A stretch of DNA of 64,000 bases, taken from Thermomonas brevis. Its GTDB lineage: Bacteria > Pseudomonadota > Gammaproteobacteria > Xanthomonadales > Xanthomonadaceae. Made by a program: the position numbers and the translations under genes. The stretch is taken from positions 2,232,001 through 2,296,000 of the forward strand of contig NZ_CP060711.1 in NCBI RefSeq assembly GCF_014395425.1. Direction: 5' to 3'. Positions 23,867 through 36,469 of the stretch are shown piece after piece; position 1 is the stretch's first letter; the number at the start of each line of letters is the position of its first letter. The notes below the pieces were generated by a model. It made no database searches. It saw nothing but the letters and a program-made list of their open reading frames with translations, and had not been told where the DNA came from.

Positions 23867-25057
23867 TTAGCGGTTTTCGACCTTCGGCTGGGCGTCGGCG
23901 GAAGGCTGCACGGCGTTGTTGACCGTCACTTCGGCGCCGTTGCGCAGCTTCAGCAGGCCGGAGGTGACCACCTGCTCGCCGGGCTTGAGGCCGTCGGTGA
24001 CCGCGATCAGGTCGCCGCGGGTGGCGCCGGTCTTGATGAAGCGCTGGGTCACGACCAGCTTGTCGCCGGTCAGCGGCTTGCCCTGGGCGTCGGTCTCGCC
24101 GGCCTTGCGCTTGACCTTGCCGATCACGAACACCGCGTTGCCGTAGGGGTTGAAGCTCACGGCCGTCTGCGGGATCACCACCACTTCGCGCTCGCCGCCC
24201 AGGTCGAAGCCGACCTTGGCGAAGCTGCCCGGGCGCAGCGCGCCGTCGGGATTGCGCAGCGTGGCCTGCGCCTTGAAGTTGCGGGTGCTGGGATCGACCT
24301 GCGGCTCCACTGCAGTGACCTTGCCCTCGAAAGACTGGCCGGGCAGGGCGTCGACGGTGGCGCGCACGACGTCGCCTTCCTTGAGCTGGCCGATCATCTG
24401 CTCGGGCAGGCTGAAGTCGAGGTAGATCGGGTCGAGCTGCTGCAGGCTGACGATCGCATCGCCGGGGCTCACGAACTGGCCCAGGTTGACCTTGCGGATG
24501 CCCAGCACGCCCGAGAACGGCGCGCGGATGGTCTTCTGCGCGATCAGCGCGCGCTGCGCCTCGACCTGCGCGCGGGCGCTGGCGGCGGCGGCGGTGCGCT
24601 GCTGCACGTCGTCCAGCGAGACCAGCTTGTCCTTGCCCAGCTGCTGCCAGCGCTGCGCCTGGGTGTCGGCCAGCCGGGCCGAGGTGTCCAGCGCCTTCAG
24701 CGTGGCTTCCTCGTTGGCGGTATTCAGGCGCACCAGCACCGAACCGGCGGAGACCGGCTGGCCGGCGGTGAACTCGATGGCGCGCACCACGCCGCCGGAT
24801 TCGGTGGTCACGTCGGTGCCATTGACCGCCACCAGCGTGCCGACCGACTCGCCGCCCTCGCTCCAGCGCTGCGGCTGGGCGTTCGCGGCCGAGACCGCCA
24901 CCGCCGGCTGTGGCATGTTGTCGAAGAAGTTGTTGGTCTGCTTGGCGAAGATCGCCTTGATCAGGAACACGCCGCCGAAGATGACGACGACGCCGATCAG
25001 CATCAGGACCCAGCGCAGCAGCGGCCGGGGCGGGCGTTGGGAGGGACGGGTAGCCAT
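23867..25057 (-). CDS. RND efflux periplasmic adaptor (HlyD/AcrA family)
   Basis: A 396-aa membrane-fusion protein partnering the downstream RND pump. The start ATG 25055-25057 gives MATRPSQRPPRPLLRWVLML. It has one membrane anchor (about 16-38), a lipoyl region (TESGGVVRAIEFTAGQPVSAG) and a short coiled hairpin (about 105-165). The second lipoyl half is TIRAPFSGVLGIRKVNLGQFVSPGD, followed by the beta-barrel. A TGGAG site precedes the start. The TetR-type operator 95 bp upstream probably controls the operon. An anchor rather than a lipobox distinguishes it from AcrA itself. Confidence 0.94.
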   Translation of the reverse strand: MATRPSQRPPRPLLRWVLMLIGVVVIFGGVFLIKAIFAKQTNNFFDNMPQPAVAVSAANAQPQRWSEGGESVGTLVAVNGTDVTTESGGVVRAIEFTAGQPVSAGSVLVRLNTANEEATLKALDTSARLADTQAQRWQQLGKDKLVSLDDVQQRTAAAASARAQVEAQRALIAQKTIRAPFSGVLGIRKVNLGQFVSPGDAIVSLQQLDPIYLDFSLPEQMIGQLKEGDVVRATVDALPGQSFEGKVTAVEPQVDPSTRNFKAQATLRNPDGALRPGSFAKVGFDLGGEREVVVIPQTAVSFNPYGNAVFVIGKVKRKAGETDAQGKPLTGDKLVVTQRFIKTGATRGDLIAVTDGLKPGEQVVTSGLLKLRNGAEVTVNNAVQPSADAQPKVENR

Positions 25058-25151
25058 GCGGGGGCTCCAGGAGGGGGGATTCGTCGGGGACTCGTACCGG
25101 GCGCACCCGAGGGTACGCGCCAGCGATGTCGAAACAGGGGGAAGCAAATGA

Positions 25152-25167
25152 TATACCGAACGGTATA
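25152..25167. promoter_or_regulatory. TetR-type operator between RND operon and patatin gene
   Basis: TATACCGAACGGTATA has 7-bp inverted arms around a 2-bp centre, the layout of TetR-family operators (ACCGNNCGGT core). It is an AT-rich island in a GC-rich intergenic region of 218 bp. The plus strand also offers TATACT (25164-25169) as a -10. No TetR gene lies beside it. Confidence 0.7.
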
Positions 25168-25275
25168 CTAAATGCGAGGAAGCGGGACTGCACTGTGACG
25201 GTAGTCATGGTGAAGTCCGCGTCGGCATCGGGCCGGATTGGCGCGCGTCACACCACTTGCAGTCGCGAGGGCGGA

Positions 25276-27540
25276 ATGGAGAACGGAAAGGACGTCCGGA
25301 CATGGCCAACGCGCCTCCGCACCGGCGCGCTGCTGATGCTGGCCTGCGTGGCCGGCCTGTCGCCGCTGGCGGCGGGCGCGGCGGCGGCCGATGCGCCGGC
25401 GGATTGCGTGGGGCTGGTGCTGGGCGGCGGCGGCGCGCGCGGGGCCGCGCACGTGGGCGTGCTGAAGGTGCTGGAGCGCGAGCGCATCCCCGTCTGCGCG
25501 GTGGCCGGCACCAGCATGGGCGCCATTGTCGGGGGCCTGTACGCGGCGGGCTACGATGCGGCGGAACTGGAGAAGCTGGTCGGCGCCATCGACTGGGCCG
25601 ATGTGCTGGTGGACGACCCGGCGCGGCGGATCCTGCCGATGGAGCGCAAGGACGAGGACTTCCGCCACCTGCTGGACCTGGAGATCGGCTACCGCGACGG
25701 CCGCCTGGGCATCCCCGCCGGGCTGGTGCGCGGGCAGAAGCTGATGCTGCTGCTGCGCCGGCTGACGCTGTCGACCTGGAAGACGCCCGATTTCGATCAT
25801 CTGCCGATCCCGTTCCGCGCGGTGGCCACGGACATCGTCACCGGCCAGAAGCAGGTGTTCGCCGACGGCGACCTGGCGGTGGCGATCCGCGCCAGCATGT
25901 CGGTGCCGGGCGCGTTCGCGCCGGTCAAGGTGGGCGAGCGCCTGCTGGTGGACGGCGGGCTGGCCGAGAACGTGCCGGTCTCGGAAGTCCGCGCGCTGGG
26001 CGCGCGGCGGATGATCGTGGTCGACGTCGGTTCGCCGCTGCTGGGCGAGGACGGGCTGACCAGCCCGGCCGCGGTGCTCAACCAGGCGGTGACCGCGCTG
26101 ATGGCCGAGAAGACCGCGCGCGACCTGGACACGCTGGGATCGGGCGACGTGCTGCTGCGCCCCGACCTGGGCGACATCACCTCCGGGCAATTCAACCGCT
26201 CCGCCGAGGCGGTGGCCGCGGGCGAGCGCGCCGCCGAGGCGATGCTGCCGCAGCTGCGCGCGTTCGCGGTCGCGCCGGAGCAGTACGCCGCGCTGCGCGC
26301 CCACCAGCGCCACCGCGATTTCGATCCGGGGCTGCTGGCCTTCCTCGACGTCGAACCGGGGCATTCGCCGTCGGCGACCCGGCGCGTGGCCTGGGCCGCC
26401 GAGGGGCTGGTCGGCCGGCGCTTCGACCTCGACACGGTGGAGAACGACATCGGTCGCGCCTACGGCGACGGCCGCTTCGAGACCATCGACTACCGGCTGG
26501 TGCAGCGCGACGGCCAGACCGGCCTGGAGATCATGCCGCAGCAGAAGCCGTGGACGGCGTTCGGCAAGGTCGGCCTGCAGCTCGACGACGATTTCAACGG
26601 CCGCAGCAACTACCTGCTGTCGGCGGAGCTGGTGTTCAACGACGTCAACCGGATCGGCGGCCAGTGGCGCAACCTGCTGCAGCTCGGCCGGGTCAGCGGC
26701 GTGCGCAGCGAGTTCCACCAGCCGTTCGGCGACGGCGGCGCGTTCTACGTCGAGCCGGCGCTGGACCTGCACAGCGAATCCCTGCCGCTGTGGCAGGACG
26801 GACAGGTGCAGGTCGCGGAGTACCGCCTGCTGCGCCGGCAGTTCAGCCTGGAGGCGGGCTATTCGCCGCGGCCCGAATGGCGGGTGAGCCTAGCGCTGGT
26901 GGGCGGCAAGGATTCGGTGAGGCGGGGCATCGGCGACGAGCAGTGGCCGAGCCGCGGCGCCGAAAGCTTCGCCGGCCTGCGCTTCGGCGCCACCTGGGAC
27001 ACCCTGGACAGCGTCAGCTTCCCCACCCGCGGGACGCGCGCCGAGTTCGAACTGCTGTCGCTGCAGCCGTGGGCGAACGCGCAGGCCGAAGGCGAAGTGG
27101 TGCGCGCTGCGTTCGACCAGGCCTTCTCCTGGCGGCGCTACCACGTGCTGCTGGGCGCCCGCGTGGCCAGCGCCATCGACGACCAGGCGGCGTTCCGCTC
27201 GCAGACTTTCCTGGGCGGCTTCCTCAACCTGTCCGGCTTCTCCGAGCGCTCGCTGACCGGCACCCAGGCCGCGCTGGTGCGCGGCGTGTTCTATCGCCGC
27301 ACCGGCGACACCAGCCGGCTGTTCGCGCTGCCGCTGTACGTCGGCGGCAGCGTGGAGGCGGGCAACGTCTGGAACGAGCGCCGCGCGTTCGGCAGCGGCA
27401 CGCCGATCTTCGCCGGCAGCGTGTTCGCCGGGCTGGACACGCCGCTGGGGCCGGTGTTCCTCGGCTTCGGCCGCAACAGCAGCGGCGCCGATTCCTGGTA
27501 CCTGAGCTTCGGTTCGATGCTGCGGCCGGCGTCGGACTGA
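25276..27540 (+). CDS. Patatin-like phospholipase with C-terminal beta-barrel (type Vd autotransporter, PlpD-like)
   Basis: A 754-aa exported protein with three parts. The signal peptide (about 1-37) ends in GAAAADA. A patatin lipase domain (about 43-330) has oxyanion loop GGGGARGAAH, nucleophile GTSMG (Ser about 79) and catalytic DGG (Asp about 225), so the Ser-Asp dyad is intact. A POTRA-like segment (about 365-430) is followed by a bacterial surface antigen barrel (about 440-754) with SFPTRGTRAEFEL and terminal SWYLSFGSMLRP. This is the PlpD architecture, in which the lipase is delivered to the surface by its own barrel. The start has a GAGGGCGGA site. It is divergent from the RND operon across the TetR-type operator. 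Confidence 0.9.
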   Translation: MENGKDVRTWPTRLRTGALLMLACVAGLSPLAAGAAAADAPADCVGLVLGGGGARGAAHVGVLKVLERERIPVCAVAGTSMGAIVGGLYAAGYDAAELEKLVGAIDWADVLVDDPARRILPMERKDEDFRHLLDLEIGYRDGRLGIPAGLVRGQKLMLLLRRLTLSTWKTPDFDHLPIPFRAVATDIVTGQKQVFADGDLAVAIRASMSVPGAFAPVKVGERLLVDGGLAENVPVSEVRALGARRMIVVDVGSPLLGEDGLTSPAAVLNQAVTALMAEKTARDLDTLGSGDVLLRPDLGDITSGQFNRSAEAVAAGERAAEAMLPQLRAFAVAPEQYAALRAHQRHRDFDPGLLAFLDVEPGHSPSATRRVAWAAEGLVGRRFDLDTVENDIGRAYGDGRFETIDYRLVQRDGQTGLEIMPQQKPWTAFGKVGLQLDDDFNGRSNYLLSAELVFNDVNRIGGQWRNLLQLGRVSGVRSEFHQPFGDGGAFYVEPALDLHSESLPLWQDGQVQVAEYRLLRRQFSLEAGYSPRPEWRVSLALVGGKDSVRRGIGDEQWPSRGAESFAGLRFGATWDTLDSVSFPTRGTRAEFELLSLQPWANAQAEGEVVRAAFDQAFSWRRYHVLLGARVASAIDDQAAFRSQTFLGGFLNLSGFSERSLTGTQAALVRGVFYRRTGDTSRLFALPLYVGGSVEAGNVWNERRAFGSGTPIFAGSVFAGLDTPLGPVFLGFGRNSSGADSWYLSFGSMLRPASD

Positions 27541-27572
27541 AAAAAAACCCGACAGCCGAAGCTGCCGGGTCA
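27541..27572 (-). terminator. Terminator of the phasin gene
   Basis: Hairpin ACCCGACAGC-CGAA-GCTGCCGGGT (one mismatch), followed on the minus strand by eight T residues. It abuts the stop of the convergent patatin gene and may serve both. Confidence 0.85.
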
Positions 27573-27624
27573 CGGAGACGCGGGGCCGGGGGGAGCGGGC
27601 CCGCGCGTAGTCCCTGGGGTTGGA

Positions 27625-28020
27625 TTACTTGGCGGCTTTCGAGGCAGCCTTGGTGGCCTTCTCGACTTCGGCCTTGACCTGCGCGCCGGCCTGCTCGAAC
27701 TGGCTCTTGGCCAGGGCGCCAATGGCTTCGTTGGTCTTCACGGTGCCGGCGAAGGCTTCCTGCGCGGCGCCGAAGCTGCGCTCGGCGTTGGCGCGGGCGA
27801 TCTGGATGCCCTTCGGCCATACGGCCTTCAGGCCCTCGGCGTCGCGCACTTCGATCAGCTCGCCGGCGAAGGCGAAGGCGGCGTTGAGGTTTTCCTCGAC
27901 CGCGGCCAGGTGCAGGCCGAACGCCTTCTCGGCGTTCTGCAGGGCGAGGCGGTTGACGTTGGCGGCCGCGTCGGCGAACTGGCTGGCGGCCTTGGTGAAC
28001 TGGTCGTTGAACTGGTACAT
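27625..28020 (-). CDS. Phasin-family protein
   Basis: A 131-aa amphipathic helical protein of the phasin family, which coats polyhydroxyalkanoate granules. It begins MYQFNDQFTKAASQFADAAANVNRLALQNAEKAF. Typical are the regularly spaced Ala, Glu and Lys and the Lys/Ala-rich tail (EVEKATKAASKAAK). No PHA synthase is in the window. Its promoter carries PhaR-like inverted repeats, which supports a real PHA link. A strong terminator follows. Confidence 0.9.
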   Translation of the reverse strand: MYQFNDQFTKAASQFADAAANVNRLALQNAEKAFGLHLAAVEENLNAAFAFAGELIEVRDAEGLKAVWPKGIQIARANAERSFGAAQEAFAGTVKTNEAIGALAKSQFEQAGAQVKAEVEKATKAASKAAK

Positions 28021-28071
28021 GGCGGTCTCCTGCGTTGCTTTCTTGTGCCCGGCAGGGGTTGCCGGAGTTTG

Positions 28072-28111
28072 TGCGATGCAGCATAAGCCCGGATTTGTTG
28101 CGATGCAACAT
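28072..28111 (-). promoter_or_regulatory. Phasin promoter with tandem PhaR-like operator repeats
   Basis: TGCGATGCAGCAT (28072-28084) and TGCGATGCAACAT (28099-28111) are direct repeats 27 bp apart. The upstream one lies in the palindrome TGTTGC-GAT-GCAACA (28096-28110). On the minus strand TTGCAT and TATGCT with 17 bp between them form a plausible -35/-10, each overlapping one repeat. The layout suggests repression by a PhaR-type regulator. Confidence 0.55.
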
Positions 28112-28191
28112 CGCGCCGACGAGCGGTCGCGGCCCGTTCAGCTTGGCGGGCAGGGCGAGTCGAATTGCCCAAGGGCGAGAGCCCGCTTCGG

Positions 28192-28740
28192 TCAGCGGCG
28201 GCGGACCTGTCCCGGCCGAAGCGGCGCCACGGCCATCGCGGGTTCGGGCACCGCCTGCGCGCCGGCGATGGTGCGCGCCAGCGGGGCCAGATGGCCCAGG
28301 GCGCGGCCGTAGACGCTGCGCTTGAAGGTGACCACGTGCTCCAGCGGATACCAGAAGTCCACCCAGCGCCAGCCGTCGAATTCGGGCGTGTCGGTCAGGT
28401 CCAGCCGCAGGTCGGCGTCGCTGCCCTTGAAGCGCAACAGGTACCAGACCTGCTTCTGGCCGATGCAGACCAGCCGGTCGCGGCGCCGGATCGCGTGCGG
28501 CGGCAGCCGGTAGCGCAGCCAGCCGGGGGTAGCCCCCAGCACCTCGACGTGCGCGGGCTGCAGCCCGGTTTCCTCGTGCAGCTCGCGGTACATCGCCTCC
28601 AGCGGCGTTTCGTCGCTGTTGATGCCGCCCTGCGGGAACTGCCAGCCGTCCCGGCGCACGCGTCGCGCCCAGAACACGCGTCCATCCTCGTGCATCAGCA
28701 CGATGCCCACGTTGGGGCGAAACCCGTCCGGATCGATCAC
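28192..28740 (-). CDS. rppH: RNA pyrophosphohydrolase (Nudix)
   Basis: Removes pyrophosphate from 5'-triphosphate RNA, priming decay; may also hydrolyse dinucleoside polyphosphates. The Nudix box is [22 protein letters not shown] (about 37-58). The start is placed at GTG 28738-28740, giving [17 protein letters not shown], the conserved family N-terminus, with a GGAG site 9 nt away. An in-frame ATG 48 bp further upstream would add an atypical [13 protein letters not shown] extension. Substrate loop [12 protein letters not shown] and [14 protein letters not shown] are conserved. The 182-aa length fits. Confidence 0.94.
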   Translation of the reverse strand: MIDPDGFRPNVGIVLMHEDGRVFWARRVRRDGWQFPQGGINSDETPLEAMYRELHEETGLQPAHVEVLGATPGWLRYRLPPHAIRRRDRLVCIGQKQVWYLLRFKGSDADLRLDLTDTPEFDGWRWVDFWYPLEHVVTFKRSVYGRALGHLAPLARTIAGAQAVPEPAMAVAPLRPGQVRRR

Positions 28741-28815
28741 GATGCGGACTCCAGAAATACACTGGTTCCGACTCTGCCAGCGCCGCATGGATGCCGCAAG
28801 CAGGACGGCGCGCGA

Positions 28816-28844
28816 TTGACGGCGGCGGGCAAAGCCGGAATAAT
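28816..28844 (+). promoter_or_regulatory. Promoter of tRNA-Met
   Basis: TTGACG (28816-28821), 17-bp spacer, AATAAT (28839-28844): a near-consensus sigma-70 promoter placing transcription start a few bases before the mature tRNA 5' end. Confidence 0.75.
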
Positions 28845-28858
28845 TCCGGGTTCGCGTC

Positions 28859-28935
28859 GGCTATGTAGCTCAGCCGGTTAGAGCACAGCACTCATAATGC
28901 TGGGGTCGGTGGTTCGAGTCCACCCATAGCCACCA
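28859..28935 (+). tRNA. tRNA-Met (CAT anticodon)
   Basis: A 77-nt cloverleaf. Acceptor arms are GGCTATG/CATAGCC, the D loop is in AGCTCAGCCGGTTAGAGC, the anticodon loop CTCATAA carries CAT, and the T arm is GGTTCGAGTCC. The CCA end is encoded. It begins G-G with a paired acceptor, and the anticodon stem lacks the three G-C pairs of initiators, so it is the elongator type. It has its own promoter and terminator. Confidence 0.95.
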
Positions 28936-28953
28936 TCGGCGCGTTCCCAAGCA

Positions 28954-28979
28954 AAAGCCCGCATCGCTGCGGGCTTTTT
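28954..28979. terminator. Bidirectional terminator between tRNA-Met and valS
   Basis: Stem AAAGCCCGCA (28954-28963), loop TCGC, TGCGGGCTTT (28968-28977), then more T. T-runs on both strands let it end the tRNA and the convergent valS operon. Confidence 0.9.
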
Positions 28980-29042
28980 CGTTTTCCGCGATCGGAAGTC
29001 CGGGAGGGGCGGCGCGCCGTGCCGGTGCGCCGCCTTCCGCCA

Positions 29043-31871
<2,829 letters not shown>

Positions 31872-31931
31872 GGATTTGCTCGTCGTGTCCGCGTGGGCGG
31901 GCATCCAGTGTCTTCAGGTGCGGCGTTGGTT

Positions 31932-32006
31932 CGTCATTCCCGCGAAGGCGGGAATCCAGCTCCTGGAAAGAGCGAAAACTGGATTTCCGCCTTCGCGGGA
32001 ATGACG
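31932..32006. repeat. Dispersed palindromic repeat between holC and valS
   Basis: Inverted arms of 28 bp: CGTCATTCCCGCGAAGGCGG continuing to 31959, and the near-complement at 31979-32006 with one mismatch. The spacer is 19 bp. The CGTCATTCCCGCGAAGGCGG type is common in intergenic spaces of many proteobacteria. It could form a transcript hairpin within the operon. Confidence 0.8.
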
Positions 32007-32013
32007 GTGCGGG

Positions 32014-32439
32014 TCACATATCGTATTTCTTCACGTCGAACCCCAGCGACTGGTAATGCTTCCAGCGTTCGCGCAGCGGGCCGCGCGCGGCCGGGTCGGC
32101 GGGCACCACTTCCAGCACGCGCTCGAAGCTGCCGGCCGGGGCGGCGTCGCGCAGGTTGATCAGCAGCGGGCGCGCAGGCGCGTCGGCGTCGGGCGCGGCG
32201 ATCAGGATCGGCGCTTCGTCCTCGTCCTCGTCCATCCCGGCGATCTGGTGCGGCAGGTATTCGTCGGGGTCGAACGACCACAGCAGGTCGTCCAGCGCCT
32301 CGGCCTGGGCCATGTCGCGGGCCAGCACCAGGGTCGGCAGGTCGGCCGAGAAGGCGCGCTTGGCCAGCTCGCAGACGAGCAGCAGCGGCTGCTCGCGGAA
32401 GCGGGGCTTGTCGATCAGGTAGAAGTCGGCGCGGGGCAT
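32014..32439 (-). CDS. holC: DNA polymerase III subunit chi
   Basis: Clamp-loader accessory subunit that links DnaX/psi to SSB. The product is 141 aa starting MPRADFYLIDKPRFREQPLLL (ATG 32437-32439). It contains the family core LVLARDMAQAEALDDLLWSFDPDEYLPHQ. The C-terminal RERWKHYQSLGFDVKKYDM is typical of chi. No clean ribosome site precedes this ATG, because the leader is a repeated GAGTGAG-rich sequence; an upstream in-frame ATG would add 18 residues made of that repeat and is unlikely. Upstream pepA and downstream valS form the classic neighbourhood. Confidence 0.93.
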   Translation of the reverse strand: MPRADFYLIDKPRFREQPLLLVCELAKRAFSADLPTLVLARDMAQAEALDDLLWSFDPDEYLPHQIAGMDEDEDEAPILIAAPDADAPARPLLINLRDAAPAGSFERVLEVVPADPAARGPLRERWKHYQSLGFDVKKYDM

Positions 32440-32448
32440 AAAGGCAGG

Positions 32449-32510
32449 AGTGAGTGGGGAGGAGTGAGAAGTGAGGAGGGCGCTTTCACTCACTCCTCAC
32501 TTCTCTGCGC

Positions 32511-32520
<10 letters not shown>
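32449..32520. repeat. GAGTGAG/TCACTC-rich repeat between pepA and holC
   Basis: Purine-rich GAGTGAG and GAAGTGAGGAG blocks are followed by the pyrimidine complement TCACTCACTCCTCACTTCTC, giving a long imperfect inverted repeat. A TCACTTCTC copy extends into the last codons and stop of pepA. Confidence 0.7.
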
Positions 32521-33995
<1,475 letters not shown>

Positions 33996-34162
33996 CGAAC
34001 AGGGTATCCGGGCTGGATGTCCAAAAAAGGCGGGCGCGGCCCGCTGGCGGAACCACGGGCAGGCGGGCTGGCGTCGCTTACAATGCGCGGCCGTGTCGGG
34101 CGCTCATGCTGCCGCGCGGAGAACCCCCGATTCTAAAGCATGTTGCGGAGCAAGCAGGCCCG

Positions 34163-35242
34163 ATGCCGAAGCTGGACCGATACCTCAGTGCCGAATTCGC
34201 CCGCGCCGTGCTCGCGGCGCTGGTGGTGCTGGGCATGGTCAGCCTGGGCGGCGTGTTCGCCGACCTGATCGGCGAAATGGCCAGCGGCAAGGTGCCGCCG
34301 ACGCTGCTGCTGTCGCAGCTCGGCCTGCGGCTGGTGGGCTACCTGCCGCTGATCCTGCCGCTGGGGCTGCTGCTGGGCCTGCTGCTGTCGGTGGGCCGGC
34401 TGTACCGCGATTCGGAGATGCACGTGCTGACCGCCGCCGGGGTCGGGCCGCGCCGGCTGCTGCGCCCGCTGCTGCTGGTCGCCTTGCCGGTGGTGGCGCT
34501 GATCGGCGCCTGCTCGCTGTGGCTGGGGCCGTGGGCCAACCAGATGGCGCGCGGCATGGTCATCGAGGCCAACAAGAACCTGCTGGTGGCCGGACTGGAG
34601 CCGGGCCGCTTCACCCCGATGTCCAATGGCGGCGTGGCTTACGCCGGCGAGATGTCCAGCGACGGCAGGCGGCTGTCGCGCATCTTCATCTTCCGCGAGC
34701 GCGGCGACCGCATGGACGTGGCCACCGCCGGCAGCGGTGAGCTGTACCGCGACCAGGGCGTGCGCGTGCTGGCGCTGTTGGACGGGTTCCGGGTGGAAGG
34801 GCCGGCCAGCGGCGCCGACCTCGACTACCGGCTGATGCACTACAAGCGCAACGAGATGGAACTGCCGCAGTCCGACGATTCGAGCAAGCTGGACGATCCC
34901 GAGTTCCAGCCCACGCTGGCGCTGCTGCGCAACGCCGCCGCGCCGTCGCGCGCCGAGCTGCACTGGCGGATCGCGCCGGTGCTGCTGGCGCTGGCGTTCG
35001 CGCTGATGGCGGTGCCGATGGCGCGCAGCTCGCCGCGCCAGTCCCGCCACGGCGCGATGCTGCTGGCGTTCCTGGCCTACCTGGTCGGCATCTTCATGAT
35101 GATGCTGGGCACGCGCTGGCTGGCCGAAGGCAAGCTGCCGGTCGCCGCCGGGCTGTGGTGGCTGCTGCTGCCGATGCTGGGGCTCGGCATCTGGCTGTAC
35201 GCGCGCGATGGCCGCGTGGCGCGGCCGAGGTGGAAGCGATGA
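34163..35242 (+). CDS. lptF: LPS export ABC transporter permease LptF
   Basis: Inner-membrane permease, 359 aa, which with LptG and LptB2 extracts LPS and passes it to LptC. Three N-terminal helices, a jellyroll-type periplasmic domain (about 130-265) and three C-terminal helices are apparent. Conserved are YLPLILPLGLLLGLLL, SEMHVLTAAGVG (coupling helix) and ELHWRIAPVLLALAFALMAVPM. The start MPKLDRYLSAEFARAV is ATG 34163. TACAAT at 34079-34084 is a candidate -10. It overlaps lptG by ATGA. Divergent neighbour of pepA, as in many gammaproteobacteria. Confidence 0.96.
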   Translation: MPKLDRYLSAEFARAVLAALVVLGMVSLGGVFADLIGEMASGKVPPTLLLSQLGLRLVGYLPLILPLGLLLGLLLSVGRLYRDSEMHVLTAAGVGPRRLLRPLLLVALPVVALIGACSLWLGPWANQMARGMVIEANKNLLVAGLEPGRFTPMSNGGVAYAGEMSSDGRRLSRIFIFRERGDRMDVATAGSGELYRDQGVRVLALLDGFRVEGPASGADLDYRLMHYKRNEMELPQSDDSSKLDDPEFQPTLALLRNAAAPSRAELHWRIAPVLLALAFALMAVPMARSSPRQSRHGAMLLAFLAYLVGIFMMMLGTRWLAEGKLPVAAGLWWLLLPMLGLGIWLYARDGRVARPRWKR

Positions 35243-36336
35243 AGCACTGGCCGCGGCTGCACGACAGCTACATCGCCCGCACGGTGGTGGTCACCGTGCT
35301 TGCCGCCTGGGGCGTGCTGCTCGGGCTGGACGTGGTGCAGGCGTTCGCCGGCGAGATGGACAGCCTCGGCCGCGGCGGCTACACCATCAACCACGCCATC
35401 GCCGCCACCGGGCTGACCATTCCCAAGCGCGCCTACGTGCTGTTCCCCACCGCGGCGGTGATCGGCGTGCTGATGGGGCTGGGCCAGCTGGCCGCCTCGT
35501 CCGAGCTGACCGCGCTGCGCGCGCTGGGCCTGTCGCGCTGGCGGCTGAGCCTGTCGGTGGCGCTGTCGCTGGCGCTGCTCACCGGGCTGATGGTGGTGAA
35601 CGGCGAGACGCTGGCGCCGTGGGGCGAGGAGCGTGCGCAGGTCATCAAGTCGGTGCGCAACAGCGACATGGTGGTGTCGAAATACAGCGGGCTGTGGGCG
35701 CGCGAGGGCGGGATGTTCCTCAACGCGCGCAGCGGCGAGCAGAAGCAGCGCGGCGAGGAGCGTTGGCTGGAGCTGCGCGGCGTGCGCCTGTTCGAATTCC
35801 AGGACGACGGCCGGCTGCGCTCGGTCGCCAACGCCGACGTCGCCGAGCACCGCGGCAAGCGCTGGGTGCTGCGCAACGTCGAGCGCACCTTCTTCGACGC
35901 GCGCTCGGTGCGCCGCAGCCGCTCGCCGCAGGAACTGTGGGATTCGCAGCTGGACGAGGCCGCGCTGGCCTCCAGCGTCACCAAGCCGGACAGCATGGGC
36001 AGCGGCGACCTGCGCGCCAGCATCGACTACCGCAAGCGCAACAGCCTGGAAGCGGCCGACTTCGAGCGGGTCTACTGGAGCCGCTGGTTCTATCCGTTCA
36101 ACGTGCTGGCGCTGTGCCTGGCGGCGATGCCGTTCGCGTTCGGCTCGCTGCGCAGCGGCGGCTACGGCAAGCGCGTGTTCATCGGCATCGTGTTCGCGCT
36201 CAGCTTCTTCGTCCTGCAGTCGATCAGTTCGAGGCTGGCCGGCGTGTATCGCTTCGATTTCCGCATCGCCTATGCGCTGCCGCCGCTGGTGATGCTGGCG
36301 GTGTCGTACCTGATGTTCCGGCGGCGCAGCAGCTGA
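35239..36336 (+). CDS. lptG: LPS export ABC transporter permease LptG
   Basis: Second LPS-extracting permease, 365 aa, overlapping the lptF stop by 4 bp. It has the LptF/G fold: [21 protein letters not shown], coupling segment [16 protein letters not shown], periplasmic domain (about 130-270), and [25 protein letters not shown] before the last helices. The final helices ([24 protein letters not shown]) are complete. The two genes are translationally coupled and assemble as a heterodimer; LptB, A and C are encoded elsewhere. Confidence 0.96.
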   Translation: MKHWPRLHDSYIARTVVVTVLAAWGVLLGLDVVQAFAGEMDSLGRGGYTINHAIAATGLTIPKRAYVLFPTAAVIGVLMGLGQLAASSELTALRALGLSRWRLSLSVALSLALLTGLMVVNGETLAPWGEERAQVIKSVRNSDMVVSKYSGLWAREGGMFLNARSGEQKQRGEERWLELRGVRLFEFQDDGRLRSVANADVAEHRGKRWVLRNVERTFFDARSVRRSRSPQELWDSQLDEAALASSVTKPDSMGSGDLRASIDYRKRNSLEAADFERVYWSRWFYPFNVLALCLAAMPFAFGSLRSGGYGKRVFIGIVFALSFFVLQSISSRLAGVYRFDFRIAYALPPLVMLAVSYLMFRRRSS

Positions 36337-36368
36337 CGGCAGGCGGCTTCGCGCGACAACGCGTTTCG

Positions 36369-36437
36369 GACGCGGATCGATGCGGAACTGCACGGATCGA
36401 TTCCTTGGATCGGATTTGATCCGCGTCGATCCGCGTC
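36369..36437. repeat. Palindromic repeat downstream of lptG
   Basis: GACGCGGATCGATGCGGA (36369-36386) is inverted at TCCGCGTCGATCCGCGTC (36420-36437) with one mismatch, and an AGAAAA follows. Inner GGATCGATT/GGATCGG repeats are visible. It lies between convergent lptG and the RDD gene and may terminate both. Confidence 0.65.
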
Positions 36438-36469
36438 AGAAAAACCAGCGCAGGCGCGGGAGCGCGCGC

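Noticed and set aside
20184..23870. A 1228-codon plus-strand open frame
   Set aside because: It starts in bioD and the repeat elements and is then antisense to the RND pump; composition is His/Gln/Arg-rich with no recognisable fold.
28859..28935. tRNA-Met as an integration site for an island
   Set aside because: No integrase gene or duplicated tRNA 3' end was seen nearby; both flanks are housekeeping genes.
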